From positions 310,001 to 374,000 of the forward strand of contig JAMYHL010000041.1 of the NCBI GenBank assembly GCA_025531455.1: 64,000 nt of DNA, written 5' to 3'. The DNA is from Apiotrichum sp. Y4204 (taxonomy: Eukaryota > Basidiomycota > Tremellomycetes > Trichosporonales > Trichosporonaceae). Below the pieces are notes generated by a model, which was given only the letters and a program-made list of their open reading frames with translations, was not told where the DNA came from and searched no databases. How positions within the stretch are numbered: position 1 is the first letter of the stretch; every line of letters begins with the position of its first letter. Positions 1 through 10,415 of the stretch are shown piece by piece. A program made the position numbers and the translations under genes.

Positions 1-330
1 CGTCCTTCGGAACGGGCTCCCGCTACTCGTTCTATGTCATGCAGATTCTCTTTGCCGTTTCAAGAGTTCCAACGCTTTGTGCAACAGCTCGCTGCTCGCC
101 GCTTGGACGTTTGGGGAATATCTCGAGTGGACCACCTCCACCAGCTGCCTGCATCCCCCAGGACATATACACAACGGTGGGATATCCCTCCACTCTCCGT
201 CAATTGACGGGAGTATATTTTTGCCACCCAAAATGTTTAAACCCAGATCCATGGATTTCTCGGCCGCTCAGTCGATCAACATCATCGTGCCTCCACATCT
301 CCCAAACAACCACCAGCACCACAACCCAGC
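1..330. other. Upstream region of FYV7-like gene
   Basis: This stretch holds no open frame that resembles a known protein. It ends directly at the start codon of the FYV7-like gene and most likely contains its promoter and 5' leader. The last 60 bases are CA-rich (runs of acc/cac). No TATA box or other named motif could be assigned with confidence. The upstream neighbour lies outside the window. Confidence 0.4.
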
Positions 331-1225
331 ATGCCGCGCGTAACGAAACGCCAGAAGGAGGCGGGGCACCCCAAGGCGAAGAAGGCAGCAAGCGGCGGCG
401 GTGGTGGCGGCAGCAGCGGCGGAGGGAAGCCCGGGTTCCGCAAACCTGCCGCTGGAGGGAAACCGGGAGGCAAGCCCCGCAGCGGGTTCAAGGTCGGGCC
501 TGCGCACGCGCCCAAGGACGCGTATCTTGGAAAGGGTGGGTACATGCTACGGTCAATTGCTGATAACAGCTCGCAAAATGAAGGCGGAGCTCATCCAGCG
601 CGCAAAGGTCAAGAAGGCGTACGCGAAGGTCCTGGCATCCGAGGGTATGAGCTCGGCGCGTCTCGGTCGGCAGCCGGAGCTAGCGATGGACAGCGACGAC
701 AGCGAAGATGAAGGGGACAGGCGGCGAGACCGCTCGCCGTCATCTTCTCCCCTGCCGGATGTTGATGGGCGTCGGGATCGCTCGCCGTCGTCTTCCCCAC
801 TCCCTGGCGATGACGACGACGACTCGGATGCGAGCGACGACGAGGGCGCGGCGTTCGCGGCGGCCATGCGGGCCGAGCTGCGCGGAGAGAAGGCTGAGGG
901 AAGCGCCAAGGCTCCGAAGGAGCGCTTTAGCGAGAAGAAGGCAGGGAAAGGCCGCGACTCGCGTCAAAAGGAACGTGAACTCGGCGACCGTCCCTTCCGC
1001 AAGGAGGGCAAGCCGGACCGCCGCAAGGGCGCCTTCAAGGAGAAGCCCCGACCCGCACCGCGTGCGCTCTCCCCCGAATCGACACCGGCGGCGAGCAGCA
1101 CGTCGATTCGTGCGATGAAGAAGGAGGCGTTCGGCAAGCATCACTTCTCGGGCGGCAAGCGTGGCCAGCCGAACATGAGCGCTAGGATGGATGTGCTCCT
1201 TGAGAAGATCCGCAGGAGCAAGTAA
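331..1225 (+). CDS. FYV7: rRNA-processing protein Fyv7-like
   Basis: Two exons (331-535 and 570-1225) give 286 residues. The 34-nt intron has donor GTGGGT and ends CTGATAACAG; removing it joins DAYLGK in phase to RKMKAELIQRAKVKKAYAKV. The lysine-rich helix spanning the junction and the closing GQPNMSARMDVLLEKI match the conserved ends of Fyv7, a small-subunit processome factor needed for 18S rRNA maturation in the nucleolus (family knowledge). The N-terminal 65 residues are Gly/Lys/Pro-rich. A central acidic Ser/Asp linker contains an imperfect direct duplication of RRDRSPSSSPLP followed by an Asp run (about 720-830), so the protein is longer than yeast Fyv7 (about 150 residues). The first in-frame ATG was taken as start. 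The identity rests on the two short conserved blocks; the linker is not diagnostic. Confidence 0.75.
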
Positions 1226-2195
1226 ATGTAGATGTACTTGTATTGAGACCAAGGTGTGGCGGACAAAGAGCTGCGACGGTTGTCAATGCCGACATCTCGG
1301 CCCACACTTACTCGCTGATCCGTCCTTAACACATCAGCTCGTCTGTCTTCGGAGACTATGTGTATGAGCTGATGGCACTGACCTGCTTCTAGACTTTTGA
1401 TCAAACTAAACAATGTTCCCCAAACGATGGTCCGAAGCGAGTCTGTTTTATGAGTGGGAGTTTCCTGATCATTTCGCAGCCTCTCCCTATTGCTGTCAGT
1501 GTCCGGTACTGCTGGTAGTATTACCCTGGGATAATCAGTTATGGCTTCGGAAACATTCCAGCGTTTCTTTTTGCGAGTGGACGCGCAGGTGATGCTTCTA
1601 ATGGCAGCCTCGCGGTATGGATATGAGGAAGGAGTGGCTAATGAATCTGACAGTTCCCTTCACGTTCTGGTGCCCCGTAACTGAGTAACAGGCAAAGCAA
1701 GAAGATACTCTCTGTCCTGCAAACTGTTTGCTTATGTCTCTCAGCTCATTCATTTGGGAAATACCCATGCACCTGCGTGGCTTTTACGGCTGTCAAACTT
1801 GTCCGACGTGGCAGGACCTGTCGAAGCTGGGCAGCTCTCAAACTTCTCTAACGTTTCTCCCTCACTCTCTCTGCGGCACAATGGAGAAACTACACGCCCT
1901 GGCTGCTAGCAGCTTACCTTTGACTACATCAGCCCTGCATAACGTCTAGGTCATCACCACGGCTCCTGCGATTTTTTGTGATTTATTGCGGTCATTTCTT
2001 TGGTTGCGAGCCTCACTTGTCATGTAGTTGATCCGAAATATATCCGATCCGCCCGGCATCAATTTATGTAAGCCAAATTCGATGGCTACCACCCAGGGCC
2101 CAGGAGACACACTCATCTGCCGGCACAGTCCGCCGCCATTGCAGCCACACGCCGCTGTGTCATCATCCTCGAGCTCCATCCTCGCTCTTCACATC
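1226..2195. other. Intergenic, no gene seen
   Basis: About 970 bases between two genes on the same strand. Only short frames without recognisable domains occur. It should contain the 3' end of the FYV7-like gene and the promoter of the fusion gene. An in-frame ATG at 2028 upstream of the fusion gene's chosen start could lengthen that protein N-terminally, but the extra residues are not conserved-looking. Confidence 0.4.
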
Positions 2196-5159
2196 ATGCC
2201 TATTGCGATACGAAGCATGTCCTCACGATTGCAAGACACTTCGGACATTGTGAGTACTATGCCGGGCCACACTAGCTGTTGACCTCGTTATCGCAAGCTA
2301 GTGCTCGTCGCCGAACGTCGATTCGCTTAACCTCCACTCCGCGTATGTAGCCCGCTGACCCCAGCTCGGCGAGTACATGCTCAAGGGCTGGACCCTCACC
2401 GACCTGCACTGCGATGGATGCCGCGCGACTCCACTGATGCGTGAACCCTCCGGCGCAGCTGCACGGGTGGGCCGCGCGCCGATTCAGTTTTGTGCCCTCT
2501 GCGACGGACGGCCAGAGGGCCGCATGCCCGCGCCTTCCTCGGCATCAACGTCGACGACTTCCCTGTACACGACACCTCCCCCGGAACCGGAGACTACCTC
2601 TGCCACCACAACTCCGCAGGCAGCCACCTCCACGCCTCGACCCACCGCTACAGCGCGCGGCGATCCCGACGCTGCGGCTGACGCGATCGGCGGCCTGCTT
2701 CTTCGCGGCTACTCGCTGCTTCAGGACACCTGTCCCGAGCCGACGTGCCGCGGCGTACCGCTCGTCGGGTATCCCCGCAAGAAGGATGGGTCGCGTGACA
2801 CACGGCGCGAGTGTGTGAGCTGTGGCCGGCGCTGGGTCGATGAGAAGGATCTCAAGAACACCGGAATGAAGATTCGGGAGGAAGCCGCGGCTGCCCCCCC
2901 TACTCCTGTTCCCTCGGCCTCGGCTTCCTTCACATCGGTTCCAGCTTCCGCCTCCCAGTCCACACCAAGCGGAGAAGAGCCCGAAAGCCCGCGCACCAAG
3001 GCCCGCAGAGAGCTGTATGCGTATGGCAACGAGATCAATGCCGAAATTGAGCGGAAGCGTGCGGCGACGGAGACCAAGGAGCCGGTGAAGGAGGAGCCTG
3101 TGAAGGACGAGGGGAAGGGCAAGGCCCTTGCTGATCAACCACGGGAAACATCTGCCGGCTATTCAGTGGCGGCTGCCGAGCCGTCAAGCTCGACTAAGCC
3201 AGAAGCGTCTCCAGCTTCCACAGTCCCTGCGACTCCCGCGATTGTAGACCGGAACCCATCTAGCCGCCCATCTCGTGCCGTTTTTGTTGCTGAAGAGCAT
3301 CGGCCCTCGACTCCCGATGGAAAGCTTCGTGTTGTCCTCATCTCGACTGGCTCTGTTGCGTCGGTCAAGATTCCAAACATCGTCTCTGCCCTTCGCGCAG
3401 ATGGCAATGTGGAGGTGCAAGTAGTCTCCACTGATGCGTCGCTGCACTTTTTCGACCGCGAGGCGATCGAAAACGAGTACCCTGGAGTCAATGTCTGGAC
3501 CGACCGCGACGAGTGGAGCGACTGGAAGAAGATCGGTGATCCAATCCTGCACATCGAGCTCCGTCGCTGGGCGGATCTGGTGGTCATCGCGCCCGTGTCG
3601 GCGGACATGTTGGCCAAGATTGCTGGCGGACTGTGCGATAACTTGCCGCTGTCGCTGCTCCGTGCACTCAGCTCCGACACTCCCGTCATTCTGTGCCCAG
3701 CCATGAACACGTTCATGTACAGCCACCCGCTCACAGCACGCCATCTCGCATTCGTTCGCCAGGTGCTCAAATACTACATCCTTGGGCCCCAGGGCGCCGG
3801 CAAACTGGCGTGCGGTGATGTTGGCGCGGGTAAGATGACCGAATGGACGGACATTGTTCAGGCCATTCTTGGATACGCCGCCGTTTTCCGCAACAGGCCG
3901 GACGGCGATGCTTCCATGCTCAGTGCGCTGCTCTCCGGTTCGGTTCCCAGCCTACCCAGTATGGACCAGGTGCAGGTCGACATCCCGCCGCTTCCGACTC
4001 CTTCCATCTCCTCAATTCCCACTCAGGTCGCGCCCCGTCAGGTGCCTACGATCAACATTCAGGCTCCCACAGAACGGGAGGTGATCTACGTTAAACACGC
4101 TCCTCAGCGTCGCAAGCCGCGTCCCACGTTCACCGGCGTTTTGGCAAGTATTCCAGGCGGCGTTCTGTCCGTCCTTCTCTTTCCCTTCCTCATTCTGTTG
4201 CACGTCCTGTTCACCATCTCATCGATTGTTCTCCGTGTCGCCCAGTCGCGGCCCGAGCCTCTCCCTATCATAGCAAAGCCTGCCCCCTCACACCTCGGCC
4301 TCATTCTTGTTCCTGGCAAGGGGCCGCGCAAGGTTGTTGCTGAGCGGTATATCGAAAGCGTGCGTCGCGCCGTCGTCTGGGCGGGCGAGTGGGGTGTGGA
4401 GACGATCAGCGTTTGGGACGGACATGGCCTTGGTGTCCAGTACCACGGCGCGGTGACATCAAGCCTTCTCGACCTTCCGCCGTCGCCACCTTCGTCGACA
4501 CCACCTTCCCCGCCGCTCTCCACCGCTGATGAGCCTGCGGATGACGACGAAAACGGAACCCTTGGTGATGAGACGATAACCAAATCCGTTTATGTCAACA
4601 CCCGTGAGTTGTCCAATGGAAGGTGCTCTAACTCTCAGCCTCCGGCTCTCGTCGCGTCGAGGTTCACTTCCTCGCTCCCTCGGCCTCTGATGCCCTTGCG
4701 CGTGTGACACAGCAGTATATCCGGGATGGCGTCGCGCCAGGCAGCATTAATGAGCGTGATCTCGGTGTTGCGGTGTTTGCTAGCATTGGAGTTCCCTCCG
4801 ACCCCGATCTCCTGATCATCCATCACCTCTCGCCTCCTGGTTTCTGGCGCGGTCTCCTCCCCCGTCCGGCTCCCGAGCTCTGGGGATACCCTGCCTGGGC
4901 GCTGCGCATCACAGAGATCTAGTGAGTCACGGCTGATCACCTAGACTCGGACAACCGCTAACCTAACAGCACGCATCCCCCTCCCCTTCCCTTTTACATC
5001 CCCTTCATCGGCCGCCTCTTGCACAACTCGCCACTTCCGATTCTGCGCAAGCTCGGCGCTTCGTTCCCGGACGAGATCGATGTCGGCGTTCTCGACACCG
5101 ACGCCTGGGACGGAGCGCAGGCTGCGTGGGAGAAGGTCGAACAGAGGCGTGGCAAGTAG
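2196..5159 (+). CDS. p27 zinc ribbon / PPC decarboxylase / NUS1 fusion
   Basis: Four exons (2196-2249, 2365-4603, 4639-4921, 4970-5159) encode 921 residues. Residues about 20-70 and 140-190 are two Cys-rich ribbons of the p27/SSSCA1 type (CDGC...CALC, then CPEPTC...CVSCGRRW). Residues about 337-523 are a flavoprotein of the phosphopantothenoylcysteine decarboxylase/Hal3 family: HIELRRWADL holds the catalytic His, PAMNTFM is the PxMNxxMW-type substrate clamp, and LACGDVGAGKM holds the catalytic Cys, so it should be active in CoA synthesis. After a Pro-rich linker come a hydrophobic segment (about 616-645) and a NUS1/NgBR-type cis-prenyltransferase subunit ending ALRITEIY...EQRRGK, which keeps the C-terminal RxG motif. 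All three lie in one frame of exon 2 with no stop or intron between them. The 35-nt intron after exon 2 and the 48-nt intron after exon 3 are phase-consistent. Start: ATG 2217 is an in-frame alternative. An internal NUS1-only transcript starting near ATG 3961 cannot be excluded. Confidence 0.85.
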
Positions 5160-5699
5160 AATTGTCACTTACCTCTGAGATTGGAGACGTAAAAGGAAAC
5201 CTGTTATCATCATCCCGCATCTGCATTCGTTTGGAGATTATCCGCGATTGGGCCGCACACCGGACGTGTGGGGCGAGATATCGCCAGGGACTGCTCGATG
5301 ACCGTTTGTGATTCGGTGTTCGGCGCGTTTCGACCCTGAGTGCAACCGAATAACAAGAGATAAAGTCGGCCAAACGGCATTGTGCGGAATGGTCAGAAGA
5401 ATCATATTACAGGTCTCTCCTTATGCATGACACCATTGCAGCGCTACGTGGCGTCCGCTCGGTCCGTCTATTGGTATAATGGTGCTATTGTGTCAGAGTC
5501 GTGTGTGGCCGCAGCGAGGCTCTAGGCTGCCTCGCGTGGCTGGGGGATGCACAGCGCACACTATCCGTGCTGTGTATCGTATATCACAACGGCCCATGGC
5601 CGCGTCTAAGTGTCACCATCCAAACTGTCGGTGGTGGGAATGGGTGTAGGGTAGAGTGGGGGGGAGCAGGGCTATCCTTGGAATCTCAGGTCAGGCGAG
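5160..5699. other. Convergent intergenic region
   Basis: The region separates the convergent 3' ends of the fusion gene and the GDT1-like gene. No open frame with recognisable content; 3' UTRs and terminators of both genes are expected here. A G-rich stretch (near 5660-5670) is the only compositional feature. Confidence 0.4.
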
Positions 5700-7253
5700 T
5701 TAGATCTCGATTGGAGGCTCTGATGCCGCATGATATGCCTCGACGGCGTACAAGCCCGCAAAGACGAGGAAAGCGGCCGCACCAAGGAAGGTGACTGTTG
5801 TTAGCACAAGACACGGGTCCTAGCACTCACTATGCCTGATGGACAGTTTTGTTGAGAGCCACCGTCCGCCCATGACGGCGAGTAGCGTGCAGAGACTGTG
5901 GCCGATGATAGTACCGAAAGCAATCACTGGCACGGACTGGGATTATGAGCTGACACATAATCAAACAACTCACATGTGCGCCAGCGAGAGCGATGGTGGC
6001 GATCTGGGACCGATCGCCCCATTCACCGAGGAAGGTGAGGGCGAATGCCTGTGCAAAGACGGGCGAGGTCATCATCTCAAGAAGGCTGCGTGATGACTCG
6101 CGGAGGTGGTCAGCAACGTCGGCGGCCTTATCGGTCCCTGCGTCGATAGCCCTCGAGATCGAGTTGCGTCGTCCGGTGCGTGGGGACGCTGAGCGGGCGC
6201 GCCGGGCAGCCCGGGATGCAGAGCGCGATCCGGATCGAGATGCGGAGGGTGACCGTCCAGAAAGCGCATTATCCAGAGGGCCACGCGACGGGCGTCCGTC
6301 CTCCAACACGCGCCCCTCCTCCAGAATCTCGAGCGGGACACCGCCGCGCTGGTTTGATGGGTCGTGCATCGAGTCGTCCTCTTCGAGCTCCTCCTCCACC
6401 TCGCGCATCTCATCCGCCATGTGCGATGGAGAAATACCTCGTGCCTCTTGTAGCATCTTGATGCCGAAGACGAGGAACAGCACTGCAGCGGCCCAAAGGG
6501 TGTATACCTGTCAGTGTTAGTGCACGTTCGTGGCACACGGGGGGAAGGGCATGTTGATACACGCGGTCGCCAAATTAAGAACGCGAATTGAACGCGATAG
6601 TGATGGATCGCGCGACCGGGCAATCGTGTGAGCAGCCAGTGGCTTGCCCGGGAGTTGTCATCCGGTGAAGATATGCGTGGTCGCGTCCGCAGGACTGATG
6701 TCCAGTATTGGGCTTTGACGAGGAACCATAGAGCCAGATCGCGGAAGGGCGATGTTCAGTGCACACACCTTTGGAATCAGGCCTAGAATGAATTTTCCCA
6801 GGAATGCGCTCAGCACGCTCATGATCACCAGCGACACGAATGCGCCCGCGAACACTGTGATGCGCGGGTGTCGTGTCGCCATGATGGCGGCGATGAGGAA
6901 GGTCTTATCACCTACGGTGTCAGCAACGCACACTATGCGCGGTTTTGCTATGCAGGTCACATGGCAGCATCTTGTGTGCATGATACATGAGACGCGTTGT
7001 AGTGTTGCTTGCAGCGACACGATGGTTTGGCAGTTTGTTGTGTGGACTGCCAGCTTTCTAGCCGGCGGCATTGGCTCCACGCGCTCTGCCAAAAACTCTG
7101 GGTTGGTTGCACTCACCAATCTCTGAGACGACAATCATGACAAGCGCGCTCATAAAGGCATCTGGGCGGTTAGCTGAGGTTCGCACAGGAACCCGAGCAC
7201 GCACGGAGGTTGCTCTCCTCCCCTGCCGCCGTTGCGGCCAGATCAGTGGCCAT
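5700..7253 (-). CDS. GDT1: GDT1/TMEM165 family cation transporter
   Basis: Six exons on the minus strand (7253-7205, 7161-7117, 6911-6769, 6507-5974, 5936-5831, 5794-5700) give 323 residues. The two signature ExGD[KR][TS] motifs are present: EIGDKT in the first hydrophobic repeat and EWGDRS in the second. This is the UPF0016 family of Golgi Ca2+/Mn2+ transporters in which each half contributes one motif to the cation path. The membrane repeats are separated by a long polar Glu/Ser/Arg-rich loop (about 130 residues, with EEELEEDD and a Ser-Arg run). The first 16 residues are encoded by a short exon and lack an obvious long signal peptide. Introns 2 and 3 are unusually long for this window (205 and 261 nt) while the others are 36-44 nt. 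The gene is divergent from the ArfGAP gene. Confidence 0.9.
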
Positions 7254-7920
7254 GATTTGTGTTGGAGGTTGAGGGAGGGGGTGAGTGCGAGAGATGTGGT
7301 GGTGGTGGTATGTGATTGTGGAGATGTGTGATGATGATGTGGAGTGTGGAATTATATTGGGACTTTGGGGCGAACACGCGACGAGCGGTGCCGCTGCGCC
7401 GCTGCGACTCCGCTAACAAGGCAGAGTTTTTTTTTTGGGCCGCAGTCCACCTCATCTCCTTCGATCAGATGCAACCCGATGACGGCGTTCGGTCCGATGC
7501 CCGCTCCCACAGCACCTCGGTCAACCATCTCCTCCATCTACACACATATCAGGTCGCTGTGATAACCTCTCACCACCGTATTGCAGTGGTACTGCAAACA
7601 GCATGTATAATGCACAGCTCCTAATTTACTGAATTGCCATCGATACAGCATGCAGGCTGCGGGTGATGATGCGACCTCTACACCGTCTCTGTGCGTTGTT
7701 CGGTCTGCGGTCCGTTTGGTGATCGAACGCCACGTGGTAACGTTGCACGGGACGGTCGCGCGGTCGACCACGCTGGCGAGCGAGGGGACGAGCCACATCG
7801 TCAGTCGTCCTAATCTCCCTCTGTGTGTTCATAATACTTTCCCTCCGTCTCGATTCCCCATCATCTTCTACAGACTACTGTTCTCCATCATCACCCTCAC
7901 GACCGCAACGACCACTGGCC
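7254..7920. other. Divergent promoter region GDT1 / ArfGAP
   Basis: The 667 bases lie between two divergently transcribed start codons and should hold both promoters. It contains a T-run (about 7427-7437) and a T/C-rich leader just upstream of the ArfGAP start. No gene was recognised; the small open frames here have no family resemblance. Confidence 0.45.
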
Positions 7921-9514
7921 ATGTCACGACAAGGTACGTGCTAAAATACACCATAGCAGGAGTGCAGGCAGCCCGAGAAGCGTCAACCTGCTCTCCTCTC
8001 CGATCTGTCGCGCTCATACCGCAGACAAGGCAACGACTGAGCGCAACGCGCGAATTCTCCGCGACCTGGTTAAGCAGAAGGATAACAAAGATTGCGCCGA
8101 CTGCCGCAAGAATGGTACGTTTCGGGAATGGTGCTCCTCAGCGACACCAGTAGTGAGGCTTTGTGCTTGAGCTGACACCTCAGACGCGCGTTGGGCCTCT
8201 TGGAACCTGTGAGCGCAGCTGTAGCGCAGAGCCCGGATGGCAAACTGTCATGACGGAGACTGCGCACACATTCCTCTTGCCGCTTAATCACTGACCCTCA
8301 GTGGCGTGTTTCTCTGCATTCGATGCTCTGGCATCCACCGCTCTATGGGAACCCACATCAGCAAAGGTATGTCAGAAGTTTGCTCGTAGGTCGCTGACAT
8401 TCTAGTAAAGAGCATCGATCTCGATATTTGGACGCCAGAGCAGATGGAGGTGAGTCGAGCCATTGCCGCTTTATCGTAGCTGTACTTACCCGCAGAACAT
8501 CCAGAAGTGGGGTAACCACCGCGCCAACCTCTACTGGGAGAAGCACCTTAAGAAGGGCCATATCCCGCCTGACCAGTGCGTTTACAGTCACTTAGCAGTG
8601 CGTGGACCATACTGACCAACAGCAAAATCGAGTCGTTTATCAGGTCAAAATATGAGTCTAAACGCTGGGCAATGGAGGGGCCGCCCCCTCGAGACCCGAG
8701 TGTTCTGGAGACGGGCGGCGCTGGTGCGACAAGCCTGTCTGTCGACGCTCCGCAGGCTGAACGTACTCCTACCGCAACTTCATCGCGCTCGCCACCCCCT
8801 CCTAGTGCTGGTGCACGCCCTCACCCTCTCCTGTCGCGCCAGGCGGGACGCCCGGTTGTATCGCCAGCACGCCCAGCTCCAGCTCCACCAGCCATCATCG
8901 ACCTCTTTGGTGATGACACCCCTGCCGCCGCTCCCACTTCCCCTCCCACCGCGTCTGCCAGGAGTCCACCGACGACGACGGCCGCCGCCCCGGCCCCAGC
9001 ACTCGCTTCTACCTCCCCTGCCCAGGCCCAGCCCCAGTCTAACATTTTCGACCTTGACTTCAAGGCCCCTTCGCAGCCAGCGAAGCAGCAGACGGCTAAG
9101 GCCGACATTATGTCCCTCTTCTCTCAGCAGTCGCAGCCTGCTGCACCTTCCGGTGGCTTCTTCGCCGCCACTGCTCCCGCTCCTGCTGCCAACCCTTACG
9201 CGTCGTGGGGTGGTGGCATCACGTCCACTGCCCAGCCGCAGACGAACACCGCGCCCCTTCCTGCTTCCTCCTGGGCTGGCTTCAACGACCAGGCTGCCTG
9301 GGGATCGAACAACCAGTCGGCCCAGTCAGCTCGGCCCGCGCAACAGCAGCAGCAGTCGTTCAACACCTGGGGCTCGCCGACGCAACAGGCGCAGAACAAC
9401 AACCTTTGGGGTGCGCCCGCGGCTGACCCTTGGGTGACCCCGGCACCTGCACCTGCTCAGCCCGCGCAGCAGAAGAAGCCCGACAACGACCCCTTTGCCA
9501 ACATATGGGGCTAG
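7921..9514 (+). CDS. ADP-ribosylation factor GTPase-activating protein (SMAP/Age2-like)
   Basis: Seven exons (7921-7933, 8025-8114, 8184-8208, 8302-8366, 8406-8449, 8496-8575, 8623-9514) give 402 residues; exons of only 13 and 25 nt are required to keep the domain intact. The N-terminal ArfGAP domain carries the zinc finger CADC-x16-CIRC and the arginine finger in GIHRSMGTH, followed by VKSIDLDIWTPEQM and WGNHRANLYWE, typical of this family. It would stimulate GTP hydrolysis on Arf in Golgi/endosomal coat traffic. The C-terminal 250 residues are Pro/Ala/Gln-rich, with IFDLDF and five Trp-Gly motifs (such as FNTWG, NNLWG, FANIWG at the very end), which resemble the W-based peptides used by coat-binding proteins; that binding role is inference. 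The domain arrangement fits the SMAP/Age2 class rather than Gcs1 or Glo3, but this was not tested by alignment. Confidence 0.92.
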
Positions 9515-10415
9515 AAACGATACAGTAGAGTGATGCGAGGACGGGGAAGTAGAGTCATGCCATGACTGAAGCGGGTGCTGCTCGTTCTGGTCTTGCCCCT
9601 CACAACCCAAGCCCCTGAGTATGTTTAGGCTTATATGCTAGTGTGTGTTTTCTCTCTTTTTTTCATGGTCCATGAAACATGATACATGATATATGATGTG
9701 CCCACGAAGTAGCCATAGCCATACATGCATACACATCAAACCATCGAGCCTCCGATTGTTACTCATCAATGGCCATAACCTGGGGGCGAGGTTCTGTGTT
9801 ACATAAATTCACGCCGACATCACGCGTTTGAGTGCTCTTCATCACGTGAGAAGATCCGGACCAAGGATGTCGGTATTCGGCGCGGGTCTCGGCTCGGCGC
9901 TGGGCGCGCTGGGGACTGCTGGCGCGCTCGCCCGCTGGCGAGAACGGCTCAACCAACACGCGACCACAGATACCCGAGAGGGGTGGAGAGAGGTGGAGAG
10001 AGGGGGAGCCCCTCCTTTTTTGGTAGGCACACAGGCTAGCTGCTCCGTGCTGGTGCGCGGACGTGCATTGCGGGATGCCGCGACTTTCCCCACCCCCACA
10101 CAACAGAGCAACAGAGCAAGCATACCCCAGTACCAACGTACTAGAGCATTAGAGCACTACCACTGCCCCCCAATATCCCACAGACAGGACCTCGATATCC
10201 TGGTTCGCGCAAAAGAAAGAGCAACGACAGGCGGCAACAGCCGAACGACTGTGACAACCCCGCCTCCTAGCCTTCGGCAACTCCCCAAGTTCGTGTCGCC
10301 TCACGTCTCACGTTCCACAGAGCACGGTCTCAACCAATTCATTACCTTTTTCTTTCTCCCTTTCTCTTATCTCTCGACTTTATCTCCTCCACTAGACTAG
10401 AAATCACCTAAAAGA
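9515..10415. other. Intergenic with pyrimidine-rich leader
   Basis: About 900 bases between two plus-strand genes. The final 70 bases before the acetoacetyl-CoA synthetase start are strongly pyrimidine-rich (blocks of cttt/ctcc from about 10346), as is common for basidiomycete promoters and 5' leaders. No gene seen in either strand. Confidence 0.45.

Noticed and set aside
7254..7920. A separate small gene between GDT1 and the ArfGAP gene
   Set aside because: The frames are short, overlap a T-run and lack any family resemblance; the position fits a divergent promoter.
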